Assembly (NCBI GenBank): GCA_004144175.1
Contig: SEFT01000016.1
Location: forward strand, 1 to 64,000
DNA length: 64,000 nt
DNA from: Sphingobacteriales bacterium
GTDB taxonomy: Bacteria; Bacteroidota; Bacteroidia; Chitinophagales; Chitinophagaceae
Direction: 5' to 3'
A program made the position numbers and the translations under genes. The notes under the pieces are model-generated. The model was not told the DNA's origin. It worked only from the letters and a program-made list of their open reading frames with translations, and made no database searches. Positions 18,927-28,587 of the stretch are shown in pieces; within the stretch, counting starts at the first letter, position 1, and every line of letters begins with the position of its first letter.

Positions 18927-21900
18927 ATGCGCTACCTCTTTCTGGTACTAATATCATTGTCGCTGATACAATTAGGTTATGCTCAACCCAAGGTCACGAA
19001 TAGGATCGTTATAATAGGTAATGCCTACGAGGCGGTGAAAGCCGACAACGGTTTCCTCGACGCTGTCAAAAACAGCATCGTTTTCGATTCTGGGACGATT
19101 GTACTCTTCATGGGCAATAACACACATGCACCCATCGATACGGCAGCTCTTCGGAAAGAAGCATCCATAATAGATAATACAAACGCCAAAGCATTTTTCG
19201 TACCTGGCTACCACGACTGGGCCGATGGTAACGAAAAAGGGTACAGAGCTATACGCCGCCAACAAAAGTTTATAGATGGCCTGGGTAATAAGAACATCAA
19301 ATTCTACCCCGGAGATGGTTGTCCCGGACCGAAGAAGATAGACCTGAAAGATGGCGCGGAGCTGCTCATTATGGATAGCCACTGGTGGCTGCACGAGCAC
19401 AGTAAGCCCAATATAGAGTCGGACTGTAAGTTCCGTACGCGCGAAGAAGTACTGGCCGAGCTGGAAGACTTTGTGCGCGATAACCATGATAAACTGATCA
19501 TGGTAGCCAGCTATCACCCCTTCCGCAACAAGGGTGTGCATAGCGGTACCTTCGGCATCAAGCAGCATATCTTCCCGCTTACCGATATCAGGGGGCAGAA
19601 CTCCTTATATATACCGTTGCCACTCATTGGCTCATTATACCCCATCGCTCGCAATGCCATCACTACCAAGCAAGACCTGATAAACGGTGCTTACCAGGAC
19701 ATGGCCGAGACAGGCGTAGGATCGCTGGCAGGCCTGCGTCGTACCTTTCAGGAACATGCAAATACCATATTTATATCGGGGCAGGAGCACAACCAGCAAT
19801 TGATAGAAGAGGGCAATCTGCATTATATAGTGAGTGGTGCAGCTGTTGGCGGAGGCCGCGTGCGCCATGGTCGCGATGTTTCTTATGCAAGTTCAGCCCA
19901 GGGCTTTACGGTTATTGAGGTAACGGAAGACCGCAAGGCGCATATACAGTTTTACGAGGTAGATGGCAGAAACGTAAAACCCGCCTACACCGCCAAGACC
20001 ATAGACTACGGCGCACCGCCACCGCTAGCCGCAGACACGACGACCTTCGGTAATATCAATACAAAATATACCGTAGCGTCTGTGAATAAAGACATGCAGG
20101 ATGTCTCGGATCTTCGCCACCTGCTGGCTGGTGAAAACTATAGGAAGGAATGGGCAGCTGATGTAAAGATGCGGGTCTTCCACCTAAACACTGAGAAAGG
20201 TGGGATGAAGATAACAGGTATAGGCGGCGGGCACGAAAGCAAGTCGCTACAGCTGGAGGATAAGGATGGCAAGAAATGGGCGCTGCGCTCGATCAATAAG
20301 AATCTGGATCCCGTGACACCTCAAGGCCTGCGTGGTACTATTGCTGCCGATGTAGCGCACGACCTGCTGTCCGGCGTCCATCCATATGGAGCATTAGTGG
20401 TACCGGGTATTCAAACACCGCTGAAAATAGTACATGCCAAGCCCGAAGTGATGTTTGTGCCAAACGACCCTGCATTGGGCGAGTACCGTACATCATTTGC
20501 TAATACGGTAGTGCAACTGGAAGAACGCAAACCTTCATTGAACGAAAATGAAACGGTAGGTACCCACGAAGCCATCAACGATATGGTGAAACATGGCGAC
20601 CACCTGATAGACCAGAAGACTTTCCTGAAGGCCAGGCTTACCGATTTCTTGCTGGCCGATTTTGACCGACACTATGGGCAGTGGTCATGGGGAACGATCG
20701 ATACTGCCGGTAGGGCAAAATACTACCCCATACCTAAAGACCGCGACCAGGCATTATATAATAACCGGGGCCTCATCATGGATATAGGCAGGCGGAAGGG
20801 CTATAAGTTTATGACCAACTTCCGCTATGGTATAAAGAAAATCAGAAACATGGGGCTGGTGGGTGCATATATGGATATGTACTTTACCAATGCCCTGACC
20901 GAAGAGGATTGGCGCATGACACTGGCAGAGTTTAAGAATACACTAACCGACCAGACATTGGCCGCTTCGGCCCGCAGGCTACCTGATGAGATATATGAAC
21001 TGAGGGGTAAAGAGATAGAAGACAAGCTAAAGAACAGGCGCGACGCCCTGGTCGAGCAAGGGATGGACTATTACAAGTTCATCGCCAGAAAAGTAAATGT
21101 GCTGGGTGGCAATAAGCAGGATATATTCAAGGTATCGGGCAATGATGATGGCCTGCTGGTGCAGGTATATAGTAAAGAGAAGGACGGTGCCGAGAGCCTG
21201 CGTTACTCCCGCCTGTTCGACCCCAAAGTGACTAAAGAGGTACGCCTGTTTGGCTTTGCGGGGGACGACTACTTTGATGTAGATGAATCTGCGAAGTCAG
21301 GTATCAGGCTGCATATTGTAGGCGGAAAAGGTGATGACACATTTGATGTAAGGGGTAAAACCAGGAACAAACTCTACGACTTATCGTATGAAGATAATGA
21401 GGTAGTTTCCCGTAGTCGCACTACTAAGCTATTTTCCCGCGACCCAGGTGTGAATGAGTACCGCCTGCAGGAGCACCTGCACAATAGCTTTAAGTTTCCG
21501 GTGGTAGCGGCGGGCTTCAACCCCGATGATGGCCTGCTCCTTGGCCTGGGCTTTTCCCACCAAAGGTTTGGCTTTAAAAAATACCCCTATGCTACAAGGC
21601 AACGCCTATCCACGTTAGTGGCCGTTAGCCGCAAGGCATATCAGTTAAGGTATAGCGGCGAGTTCAATGAGGTGATCCGCAGGTTCGATCTGCTGGTGAA
21701 GGGAGAGCTGGTAAACCCAACGCTCAATAATTTCTATGGTCTGGGTAATGAAACACCAAGAGACGATAACCGTCCGCAAGAGTACTACCGCACACGTTAC
21801 AACTATGTGTCGGGCGATGTAATGCTGCGCAAGCGCTTCCTCAACGATAGTATCATGAGCTTTTCGATAGGCCCTACCGCATACCACTACTGGTATAACC

Positions 21901-22559
21901 CCGACCCCAACAGAAGCCGCATACTGGAGTACCCGTCAACAGTTGGCCTCGACTCGGCAAGTGTTTATCAATCAAAACTTTATGCAGGCGGTAAGGCAAT
22001 ATTCACCGTCAATAACCTGAACGATGAACTAATACCCGTACGTGGTATCAACTGGACCACAGAATTTACCGCACAAAAGGCGCTGAACGAAAACACTACT
22101 GCTTATACGAGGCTCATTTCTACAATGGACTTGTATGCCGAGCTAAGAGCGCCAATGAGGTTGATGGCAGGATTACACTTAGGTGCAGGCCATATCTTCA
22201 GCAAAGACTTTGAATATTTTCAGGCGCTTACACTGGGTAGCAATAACTATCTGCGCGGTTATCGCCGTAACCGATTTGCCGGATCATCGATGGCTTATGC
22301 AAGCGCTGAACTGAAAGCTAAGTTGTTCAATATCAATACCTATCTGCTGAAAGGTGACTTTGGTTTGGTGGGCTTCAACGACTTTGGCCGGGTTTGGATG
22401 AAAAACGAAACCTCCGACAAATGGCACCATGGCTATGGCGGTGGCATCTACCTAATACCATTCAATACTGTAATGCTGTCGGCCGTAATGGCCGTGTCGG
22501 AAGACGACCAGCTTTTCAACATAACACTGGGCACGCGAATAAACCTCGTCTATCAATAG
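18927..22559 (+). CDS. Degenerate calcineurin-like phosphatase domain fused to an Omp85-type surface-antigen barrel
   Basis: Large envelope protein of 1210 residues. A signal peptide ends near GYAQ (17-20). Residues 24-350 follow the order of a metallophosphatase fold, but its metal ligands are substituted: IIGNAYEA for GDxG, LFMGNNTHA for GDN, VPGYHDW for GNHDW, ASYHPFRN for HHP and SGQEHNQQL for GHEHNLQ. Residues 380-860 are a linker/accessory region with no recognised motif. Residues 890-1210 are beta-rich and end in an Omp85-like barrel with the loop motif LRGYRRNRFAGSS and an aromatic-containing C-terminus, so the C-terminal half should sit in the outer membrane. Intact versions of this fusion are known in Bacteroidota; loss of ligands here suggests a non-catalytic binding role. 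The 3' end is inside a terminator. Confidence 0.8.
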   Translation: MRYLFLVLISLSLIQLGYAQPKVTNRIVIIGNAYEAVKADNGFLDAVKNSIVFDSGTIVLFMGNNTHAPIDTAALRKEASIIDNTNAKAFFVPGYHDWADGNEKGYRAIRRQQKFIDGLGNKNIKFYPGDGCPGPKKIDLKDGAELLIMDSHWWLHEHSKPNIESDCKFRTREEVLAELEDFVRDNHDKLIMVASYHPFRNKGVHSGTFGIKQHIFPLTDIRGQNSLYIPLPLIGSLYPIARNAITTKQDLINGAYQDMAETGVGSLAGLRRTFQEHANTIFISGQEHNQQLIEEGNLHYIVSGAAVGGGRVRHGRDVSYASSAQGFTVIEVTEDRKAHIQFYEVDGRNVKPAYTAKTIDYGAPPPLAADTTTFGNINTKYTVASVNKDMQDVSDLRHLLAGENYRKEWAADVKMRVFHLNTEKGGMKITGIGGGHESKSLQLEDKDGKKWALRSINKNLDPVTPQGLRGTIAADVAHDLLSGVHPYGALVVPGIQTPLKIVHAKPEVMFVPNDPALGEYRTSFANTVVQLEERKPSLNENETVGTHEAINDMVKHGDHLIDQKTFLKARLTDFLLADFDRHYGQWSWGTIDTAGRAKYYPIPKDRDQALYNNRGLIMDIGRRKGYKFMTNFRYGIKKIRNMGLVGAYMDMYFTNALTEEDWRMTLAEFKNTLTDQTLAASARRLPDEIYELRGKEIEDKLKNRRDALVEQGMDYYKFIARKVNVLGGNKQDIFKVSGNDDGLLVQVYSKEKDGAESLRYSRLFDPKVTKEVRLFGFAGDDYFDVDESAKSGIRLHIVGGKGDDTFDVRGKTRNKLYDLSYEDNEVVSRSRTTKLFSRDPGVNEYRLQEHLHNSFKFPVVAAGFNPDDGLLLGLGFSHQRFGFKKYPYATRQRLSTLVAVSRKAYQLRYSGEFNEVIRRFDLLVKGELVNPTLNNFYGLGNETPRDDNRPQEYYRTRYNYVSGDVMLRKRFLNDSIMSFSIGPTAYHYWYNPDPNRSRILEYPSTVGLDSASVYQSKLYAGGKAIFTVNNLNDELIPVRGINWTTEFTAQKALNENTTAYTRLISTMDLYAELRAPMRLMAGLHLGAGHIFSKDFEYFQALTLGSNNYLRGYRRNRFAGSSMAYASAELKAKLFNINTYLLKGDFGLVGFNDFGRVWMKNETSDKWHHGYGGGIYLIPFNTVMLSAVMAVSEDDQLFNITLGTRINLVYQ

Positions 22560-22571
22560 ACGAGGTTTATT
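22538..22571 (+). terminator. Terminator overlapping the 3' end of the phosphatase-Omp85 gene
   Basis: Near-perfect palindrome: 22538-22553 pairs with 22556-22571 (core AAACCTCGTCTAT / ATAGACGAGGTTT), followed by TTTTATA. The left arm encodes the last residues (LVYQ) and the stop codon is in the right arm, so the terminator is partly coding. Confidence 0.85.
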
Positions 22572-22599
22572 TTTATACAGCTTTCTTTTAAATGAATGA

Positions 22600-22884
22600 T
22601 TAAGCGTAAACAGGATCGGAATTGTAGTTCGATACCACATCATCCCTCCTCGGTTGCTGCGTACGTTTCTTCTTAGGCAGCAGATAGCCCAGCAACCTGC
22701 GCAAATAAGCTATAAGGAAAATAACCGGCGATAGTGCAATCAACGCGGTCAATGCAACGGGAACCAAAAGTATAGCAGCTGCGATAGAGTATACCGTATA
22801 CCCGCCTGCCATCAACAATCCCCCAAATATTCTTTTCACGTAATTAATTCCTTTCAACGGAGCTGTTTGTAATTGTTTTTCCAT
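22600..22884 (-). CDS. Small two-helix membrane protein
   Basis: A 94-residue protein with two hydrophobic stretches (about 18-42 and 43-66) separated by little polar sequence, then a basic tail (RRLLGYLLPKKKRTQQPRRDD). It probably sits in the inner membrane with a cytoplasmic positive tail. No family recognised. It is convergent with the preceding gene and monocistronic. A 255-nt gap with no other feature separates it from the T9SS adhesin gene. Confidence 0.6.
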   Translation of the reverse strand: MEKQLQTAPLKGINYVKRIFGGLLMAGGYTVYSIAAAILLVPVALTALIALSPVIFLIAYLRRLLGYLLPKKKRTQQPRRDDVVSNYNSDPVYA

Positions 22885-23139
22885 ACCCTTTCAGTCTTCA
22901 CTTTTCCTACCCACAAGAGGTTATAATTGTGCATATAAATTTTCGTTCCAACACGGGAAATCGAACAGGTGTACGATATAAGCTCTATTAATAGTTTTTC
23001 TACATAGTGTGATGTATAAATTATTATTATAATTTTACTCCCGAGTCTTATTAAATTATATTTATTTTGTTAAGCGGAGCAGGCTCATTATTACCCATTA
23101 ATATTTCAATCAAAAATTCTATAACAATAAACATCTAAT

Positions 23140-26100
23140 ATGAATTCAGACTTCTGCACATCACCCCGGTGGCTACACAATATAGTCTCATCCGGAAGAT
23201 TAGTTATGACGTTGCTGATCTGCTTCTTAGTATTGGAAGCACATGCACAACCGGCAGTAACCATTACTAACGGTCCTACAACTTGCGGCGGAACCAATGG
23301 ATTGATCCGGGTATCTAACCTGATCATAAATCAGCCGTATATTGTATATTATGTAAAGAATGGCACAGCGCTACCCGGTGCATTTATACTCAGTACAGAC
23401 GGAAGCGGCAACTTAGATATTGTAACCTGGGGAACCTTTACGATGACTGCGGGCACCTATACGGATATACAAGTAAGTGATGGTGTAACCACCAGCACTT
23501 TCCCCGGTCCCTATACACTAACCGATCCTGCGCCACCAAATCCGTCACCTACATCCAATAGTCCCGTTTGTGAGGGTGGAACGCTCAATCTTTCAACAAC
23601 AATGCTCGGTGCGACCTATCTATGGTCTGGACCTGGTGGCTTTTCGTCGAATAGTATGGCTCCGTCTTTATCTCCCGTGACGACTGCCCATGCCGGAACG
23701 TATACGCTACGCGTAGTTGCCAATAGTACGCTATGCACTACGTACGTCAATGTACCGGTAGTGGTTAATGCGAAACCGGTGATCGGTACCATATCGGGTC
23801 AAACAATGTGCGCAGGAACCAACAGTACATACGTAAATATACCTGTAGACCTGCCCGGCACTACATTCTCCTGGGCCAATAGTAATGCTTCAATAGGACT
23901 GGCTGCCAGCGGCACAGGTAACATTCCTTCCTTTACTTCTACTAATACTACCAATGCTCCCATTACAGGTACTGTTACTATTACACCTACCAACAATAGC
24001 TGTGTGGGCAGTACCAAGAACGTCGCATTTACTGTCAATCCTATACCGGTGTTGGATCCTATCAGTAATAAGAATTTGTGTCATAATAACGTTTCACCTG
24101 GTATTCCTGTTACAAGTGCAGTATCAGCCTTCGCTTCATGGACCAATAGCCAGCCATCTATAGGTTTGGCGGCTTCGGGTGTAGGGAATGTTTCTTCCTT
24201 TACAGCTACTAATACAGGTACAGCTCCAGTAACAGCCGTTATCACTTATTCTGCATTAGCCAACGGCTGTACAGGGCCGAACATGACGTTTAATATAACC
24301 GTTGCTCCAACACCAGCTGTTAGCACAATAACCAACCAGGTTTATTGCAATGGGTCTACAGCCCCTATATTAAACATTCCTGCTACAATTTCAGGTACTA
24401 CATTTACCTGGACCAATTCGCAACCATCCATAGGGCTGGCAGCAAGCGGCACAGGCAATATTCCCGCTTTTACTACTATGAACAATACCGCCGCACCCGT
24501 GACAGCTACAATTGCCATTACACCTTCGGCTAATGGTTGCACCGGCCCTGTTCAGACATATACTATTACCGTCAACCCAACCCCTGGTACTAATGCAATA
24601 GCTAACCAGGTACATTGTAATGGTGCAACTGCACCGCTGACAGCAATATCGGGAACAGTATCGGGAACCAGCTATGCCTGGACGAACAATACAACGACAA
24701 TAGGTGTAGCAGCCAGTGGCTCAGGTAACATTCCGGCCTTTACCGCAACAAATGGCGGCATAGCTCCCGTCGTAGCAACGATTAGTGTGGTTCCGTCTGC
24801 AAACGGCTGTACCGGGGCCACGTCTTCCTTTACCGTTACAGTCAACCCGACTACAATAATAGGTACTATAGACAATCAAGCCGTTTGTCATGGTTCAAAT
24901 ACGGAATCGGTAAATATACCTGCAACGGTGAGTGGCACCACATTTGCCTGGACAAACAGCAACACGGCTACAGGCTTGGCAGCCAGCGGCACAGGTAATA
25001 TTGCGAGTTTTACGGGAACTAATACTACTAACGCGCCGCGAGTATCAACAGTGAGCGTCACGCCAACTGCCAATGGCTGTACCGGACCGGTAAGCACATT
25101 CACCATTACCGTAAATCTGATACCAACAGTAAACACTGTATCGGACCAAACCAGATGTAATGGTTCTGCAACTGCCGCTATTACCTATACCGGTAATGTT
25201 TCAGGCACGTCTTATAACTGGGTAAATAATAACACGATGATCGGCCTTTCGGCCAGCGGCACAGGTTCCATTGGAAGCTTCAATGGCACAAACACTACAA
25301 ACGCAACTATTACATCCACCATTGCGGTAACACCGGTTGCTAACAATTGTACGGGTACTACCAGCTATTTTACTATTACGGTGAATCCTACTCCGACCGT
25401 GATAGCCATACCTTCGCAAACTGTATGTAACGGTGCGCCTACCGCGGCTGTAAATATAGGTGCGCCGGTAAGTGGTACAACATTTGCCTGGACCAACAAT
25501 AATACAAGCATTGGCCTCGCTGCATCGGGAACCGGAAACCTCCCTTCCTTTACCGCTACCAATATACAAAGCACCACAGAGGTGGCCCAAGTAACTGTGA
25601 TACCAACAGCAAACAGTTGCGTAGGTACTGCCTCAATAGCAGAGTATGTAGTACACCCCACGCCTGTGATAGATGCAGTATCAGGCGATGCTGCATGTAA
25701 CGGAGCAACCGTACCGGCAGTAACGCTTAGCAGCGCAGTATCGGGCGCTACATTCGCGTGGACCAACAACAAAACTTCTATCGGCCTCGGTGCAGGAGGA
25801 ACTAACGCAAATATTCCTTCTTTTACCGCCAGTAACACTACTACAGCGCCGGTTATAGCTACAATATCGGCTGTTGCTACTGCTAATAATTGCGTAGGTA
25901 ATCCGATGACCTATACTATTACCGTTAATCCTACACCAACGGTAAACACCCTTACCGACCTGGTTGTTTGTAATATGGCCAAAACACCCGCGATAGGCTT
26001 TAGTAGCCCTGTTAGCGGTGCTACGTATGCATGGGTGAACGACCTGCCGGCTATCGGCCTTGCCGCCAGTGGTACAGGCGCCATCGATACATTTACTGCA

Positions 26101-27510
26101 ATAAATAATACACCACTGCCTGTAGTGGCTACAGTTACCGTTACGCCAACAGCAAATGGTTGCGTGGGTATCGATAGCAGTTACACGATCACAGTTAATC
26201 CTACTCCTCTGCTGAGCAGTGTATTGAATCCGGCAGCATTGTGTAACAAGATCACCTTTAGCTATACGCCTACCAGCGCTACTCCGGGCACTACTTTTGC
26301 CTGGACGCGTGCAGCTGTAGCAGGTATTGCAAACAGCTCAAGATCCGGCACGAATAATCCTAACGAATCTCTGGATAATACAACGCCTAACCCGCTAACC
26401 GTAAAGTATGTTTATACACTATCAGCTAATGCTTGTAACAATGAGCAGATCGTGTTGGTAGTAGTAAACCCGACACCGAAGCTTACCAGCCCGCTTACTG
26501 CAGTAATATGCGGCGGTAGCAACTTTACCTATACACCAGCTACCCTTACAGCCGGCACCACCTTCGCATGGAGCCGCAGCGCCATCACCGGGGTAACACC
26601 TACCACCGGCAGCGGCACAGGAAACATCAATGAAACACTGACCAATGCTACCAGGCAGCCCGTAACGGTTACCTATAATTATGTACTGACGGCCAATGGT
26701 TGCAGCAACACAGAACAGTTGAAGCTTCGCCTCGACTACCTGCCGGATGCACCGATGATCAGCACGATGCCGCCTACCACCCTTTGCGCCGGTACCATGT
26801 ACCAAAACTTTGGCGTGGACAAAGCACCGGGAACAGACAGGCGCTACTACTGGACTGCCGATAATGCAGTAGTATGGGCGCAAGGCGAAGACAGGCAATA
26901 TGCTGTGGTAAACTTCCCGGCTCAAACAACAGCTTTGGTTAAGGTGACTGTAGTAATCCCGAGTACAACTTGTAAAGTAGAGTCTAAATACGAAGTGAGT
27001 GTGAAAGCTGATAAGGCACCGCAACCGGAGCTGACTTATTTCAATGATCGTTTTATCGCCTTATTTGATGCTGCTTCATACCAATGGGGCTACGATGATA
27101 AAAGGTCGCTGGAACCGACTCTTTATCCGCATGAAACAGGCCAGGATCATTACGACGCCAACCCTGACTTTGATAACAGATATTATTGGGTAGCCACTGT
27201 GAGTAATGGCTGCACGCAAAAGACCTACTACAATAAGCCGCTTGACGTAGCGACGACCGAGGTTAAAGAGCACAATCTGAAGCTCTATCCTAACCCCGCT
27301 ACTGACAAAGTAACTGTAGAGCTGAAACTGAGCAACGGTGGTAATTACAAGATAGCGCTGCATGATATGGCCGGAAGGATCATCAAGACAACAGACGCAA
27401 CGGGCGATAGAACATCGATAGATGTGGCCGAGCTACCTGCCGGTTTCTACATGATAAGCTGTTATGCTAACGGCGTAAAGATGGTGTCATCCAGATTTGC
27501 TAAACACTAA
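23140..27510 (+). CDS. Giant T9SS-exported PKD/Ig-like repeat protein (adhesin-like)
   Basis: Secreted protein of 1456 residues with a signal sequence ending near EAHAQ (about 36). Residues 125-240 form an Ig-like domain. Residues 243-1052 are nine tandem PKD-like units averaging 90 residues each, marked by FAWTNxxxSIGLAASGTGNIPSF, a conserved NGCTG cysteine and a VCNG cysteine. Two shorter diverged units follow (about 1053-1230), then a further beta domain. Residues 1380-1456 are a T9SS type A sorting domain (LKLYPNPATDKVTVELKL...LPAGFYMISCYANG). Such proteins are typically displayed on or released from the cell surface and act in adhesion or matrix formation; no enzyme domain is visible. 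An outer-membrane barrel gene follows 26 nt later. Confidence 0.88.
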   Translation: MNSDFCTSPRWLHNIVSSGRLVMTLLICFLVLEAHAQPAVTITNGPTTCGGTNGLIRVSNLIINQPYIVYYVKNGTALPGAFILSTDGSGNLDIVTWGTFTMTAGTYTDIQVSDGVTTSTFPGPYTLTDPAPPNPSPTSNSPVCEGGTLNLSTTMLGATYLWSGPGGFSSNSMAPSLSPVTTAHAGTYTLRVVANSTLCTTYVNVPVVVNAKPVIGTISGQTMCAGTNSTYVNIPVDLPGTTFSWANSNASIGLAASGTGNIPSFTSTNTTNAPITGTVTITPTNNSCVGSTKNVAFTVNPIPVLDPISNKNLCHNNVSPGIPVTSAVSAFASWTNSQPSIGLAASGVGNVSSFTATNTGTAPVTAVITYSALANGCTGPNMTFNITVAPTPAVSTITNQVYCNGSTAPILNIPATISGTTFTWTNSQPSIGLAASGTGNIPAFTTMNNTAAPVTATIAITPSANGCTGPVQTYTITVNPTPGTNAIANQVHCNGATAPLTAISGTVSGTSYAWTNNTTTIGVAASGSGNIPAFTATNGGIAPVVATISVVPSANGCTGATSSFTVTVNPTTIIGTIDNQAVCHGSNTESVNIPATVSGTTFAWTNSNTATGLAASGTGNIASFTGTNTTNAPRVSTVSVTPTANGCTGPVSTFTITVNLIPTVNTVSDQTRCNGSATAAITYTGNVSGTSYNWVNNNTMIGLSASGTGSIGSFNGTNTTNATITSTIAVTPVANNCTGTTSYFTITVNPTPTVIAIPSQTVCNGAPTAAVNIGAPVSGTTFAWTNNNTSIGLAASGTGNLPSFTATNIQSTTEVAQVTVIPTANSCVGTASIAEYVVHPTPVIDAVSGDAACNGATVPAVTLSSAVSGATFAWTNNKTSIGLGAGGTNANIPSFTASNTTTAPVIATISAVATANNCVGNPMTYTITVNPTPTVNTLTDLVVCNMAKTPAIGFSSPVSGATYAWVNDLPAIGLAASGTGAIDTFTAINNTPLPVVATVTVTPTANGCVGIDSSYTITVNPTPLLSSVLNPAALCNKITFSYTPTSATPGTTFAWTRAAVAGIANSSRSGTNNPNESLDNTTPNPLTVKYVYTLSANACNNEQIVLVVVNPTPKLTSPLTAVICGGSNFTYTPATLTAGTTFAWSRSAITGVTPTTGSGTGNINETLTNATRQPVTVTYNYVLTANGCSNTEQLKLRLDYLPDAPMISTMPPTTLCAGTMYQNFGVDKAPGTDRRYYWTADNAVVWAQGEDRQYAVVNFPAQTTALVKVTVVIPSTTCKVESKYEVSVKADKAPQPELTYFNDRFIALFDAASYQWGYDDKRSLEPTLYPHETGQDHYDANPDFDNRYYWVATVSNGCTQKTYYNKPLDVATTEVKEHNLKLYPNPATDKVTVELKLSNGGNYKIALHDMAGRIIKTTDATGDRTSIDVAELPAGFYMISCYANGVKMVSSRFAKH
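23866..26295 (+). repeat. Nine tandem 270-bp coding repeat units
   Basis: The nine class A PKD-like units occupy exactly 2430 bp (9 x 270 on average; individual units 89-91 codons). The protein motif is strongly conserved, but at the DNA level the units are well diverged, so the array is old rather than a recent expansion. Confidence 0.85.
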
Positions 27511-27536
27511 TCACTAAACGACAAAAGACAGAAACG

Positions 27537-28535
27537 ATGAAACATATATATAGTCTACTACTGGCTGCCGGATGTTCGCTTACTGCTATGGCACAGTCTG
27601 AATCTAATGTATCAAGATGGTATCTTGGTGTAAATGCCAAAGGTGGCGTACACACCTACGATGCAGAACAAATAGATATCGCAGCTAACTACCTTAATTC
27701 AATCAATCCGTCTATCGGTACGGTTACCTATACCGCAGGTAACTCTATGGGCTTTGATGTGCAGGTGGGTTACTTCATAGGTAAGAAGGCAAACTTTGGG
27801 TTTGGTACCGGTTTGTTTTATTTGAAGCAAAGTGGTGACGCAGAGCTGGATAAGTTTGTTATCCACTATCAAAACCGTGACTACACAAACGATGTGTACA
27901 GGCAGATAGTAACACTGAAGGCGCCTATCGCGGAAGAGATAAAAAGTACCAACGTCAACATCCCGATCGTGCTGAAGTACAGGACCAACCTGTCGAAAGC
28001 ATTTGGCTTTGCGATTGATGCGGGCATCGTTTGCAACCTGAGCATGAGGCACAGATATACAACCAATGCCTCATTCGACTACGAAGCCGTATATAAGTTC
28101 CAGCGCATGAGCGATGGTACCTGGTTTCCAGTATATGATAACTCAACAGACGCAGGCACTTACGAATGGAAGGGTATGACCATATCGGAGACGGAGCGTA
28201 CAAGGTCGGCAAGCGATGTGAATGCGCATTTTAATGCATTAAGAGCGCAAGGCTACAACGTAGGGGTGGCACAAAAACCAAGAGCTACCGGTTACGAGTC
28301 TTACAAGGCTGGCTCTATCGGATTTCTTGTACAGCCTTCGCTTGCTTTCCGCATCAGTAAAGCAGTATCGCTGAATGTTGGCGGTTACTATCTGTACCAG
28401 AAATTTGAAGTGCCGGGCGAGCGTACCTGGCAGCTTACATCAAACGTAGGCTCTTATTCCAGCATCATGGGTGCACAGAAGAATGTAAAGATGCAAAACT
28501 ATGGCGGCAGCCTCGGCCTTGGTTTCAATCTCTAG
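27537..28535 (+). CDS. Outer-membrane beta-barrel protein
   Basis: A 332-residue protein with a signal peptide (MKHIYSLLLAAGCSLTAMAQ). Alternating beta strands suggest a small porin-like or PorT-like barrel: VSRWYLGVNAKGGVHTY, MGFDVQVGYFIGKKANFGFGTG, VNIPIVLKYRTNLSKAFGFAID, and a last strand NYGGSLGLGFNL. It starts 26 nt after the giant T9SS protein and ends at a terminator, so it is likely co-transcribed. It could anchor or help export that protein (inference from context). No specific family identified. Confidence 0.75.
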   Translation: MKHIYSLLLAAGCSLTAMAQSESNVSRWYLGVNAKGGVHTYDAEQIDIAANYLNSINPSIGTVTYTAGNSMGFDVQVGYFIGKKANFGFGTGLFYLKQSGDAELDKFVIHYQNRDYTNDVYRQIVTLKAPIAEEIKSTNVNIPIVLKYRTNLSKAFGFAIDAGIVCNLSMRHRYTTNASFDYEAVYKFQRMSDGTWFPVYDNSTDAGTYEWKGMTISETERTRSASDVNAHFNALRAQGYNVGVAQKPRATGYESYKAGSIGFLVQPSLAFRISKAVSLNVGGYYLYQKFEVPGERTWQLTSNVGSYSSIMGAQKNVKMQNYGGSLGLGFNL

Positions 28536-28561
28536 CAGCCCTTAACAAAATACATTTATTG

Positions 28562-28587
28562 CATAGTCCGCCAATCGGCGGACTATG
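28562..28587 (+). terminator. Terminator after the barrel gene
   Basis: Perfect 11-bp stem CATAGTCCGCC / GGCGGACTATG with an AATC loop, followed by TTATTTTTAT. Confidence 0.85.

Noticed and set aside
23148-23164. TTCTGCACATCACC shared with the hairpin loop near 29186
   Set aside because: A 14-base exact match is expected by chance a few times in a window of this size and the flanks do not match.
23866-26295. Possible CRISPR-like or satellite repeat
   Set aside because: The period is 270 bp, in frame and protein-conserved; it is a PKD-domain array, not a CRISPR.
26422-27024. 200-codon frame antisense to the giant T9SS protein
   Set aside because: Cys/Arg/Tyr-rich shadow of a well-supported gene; similar long antisense frames at 9067-9672 and 46139-46855 were rejected for the same reason.
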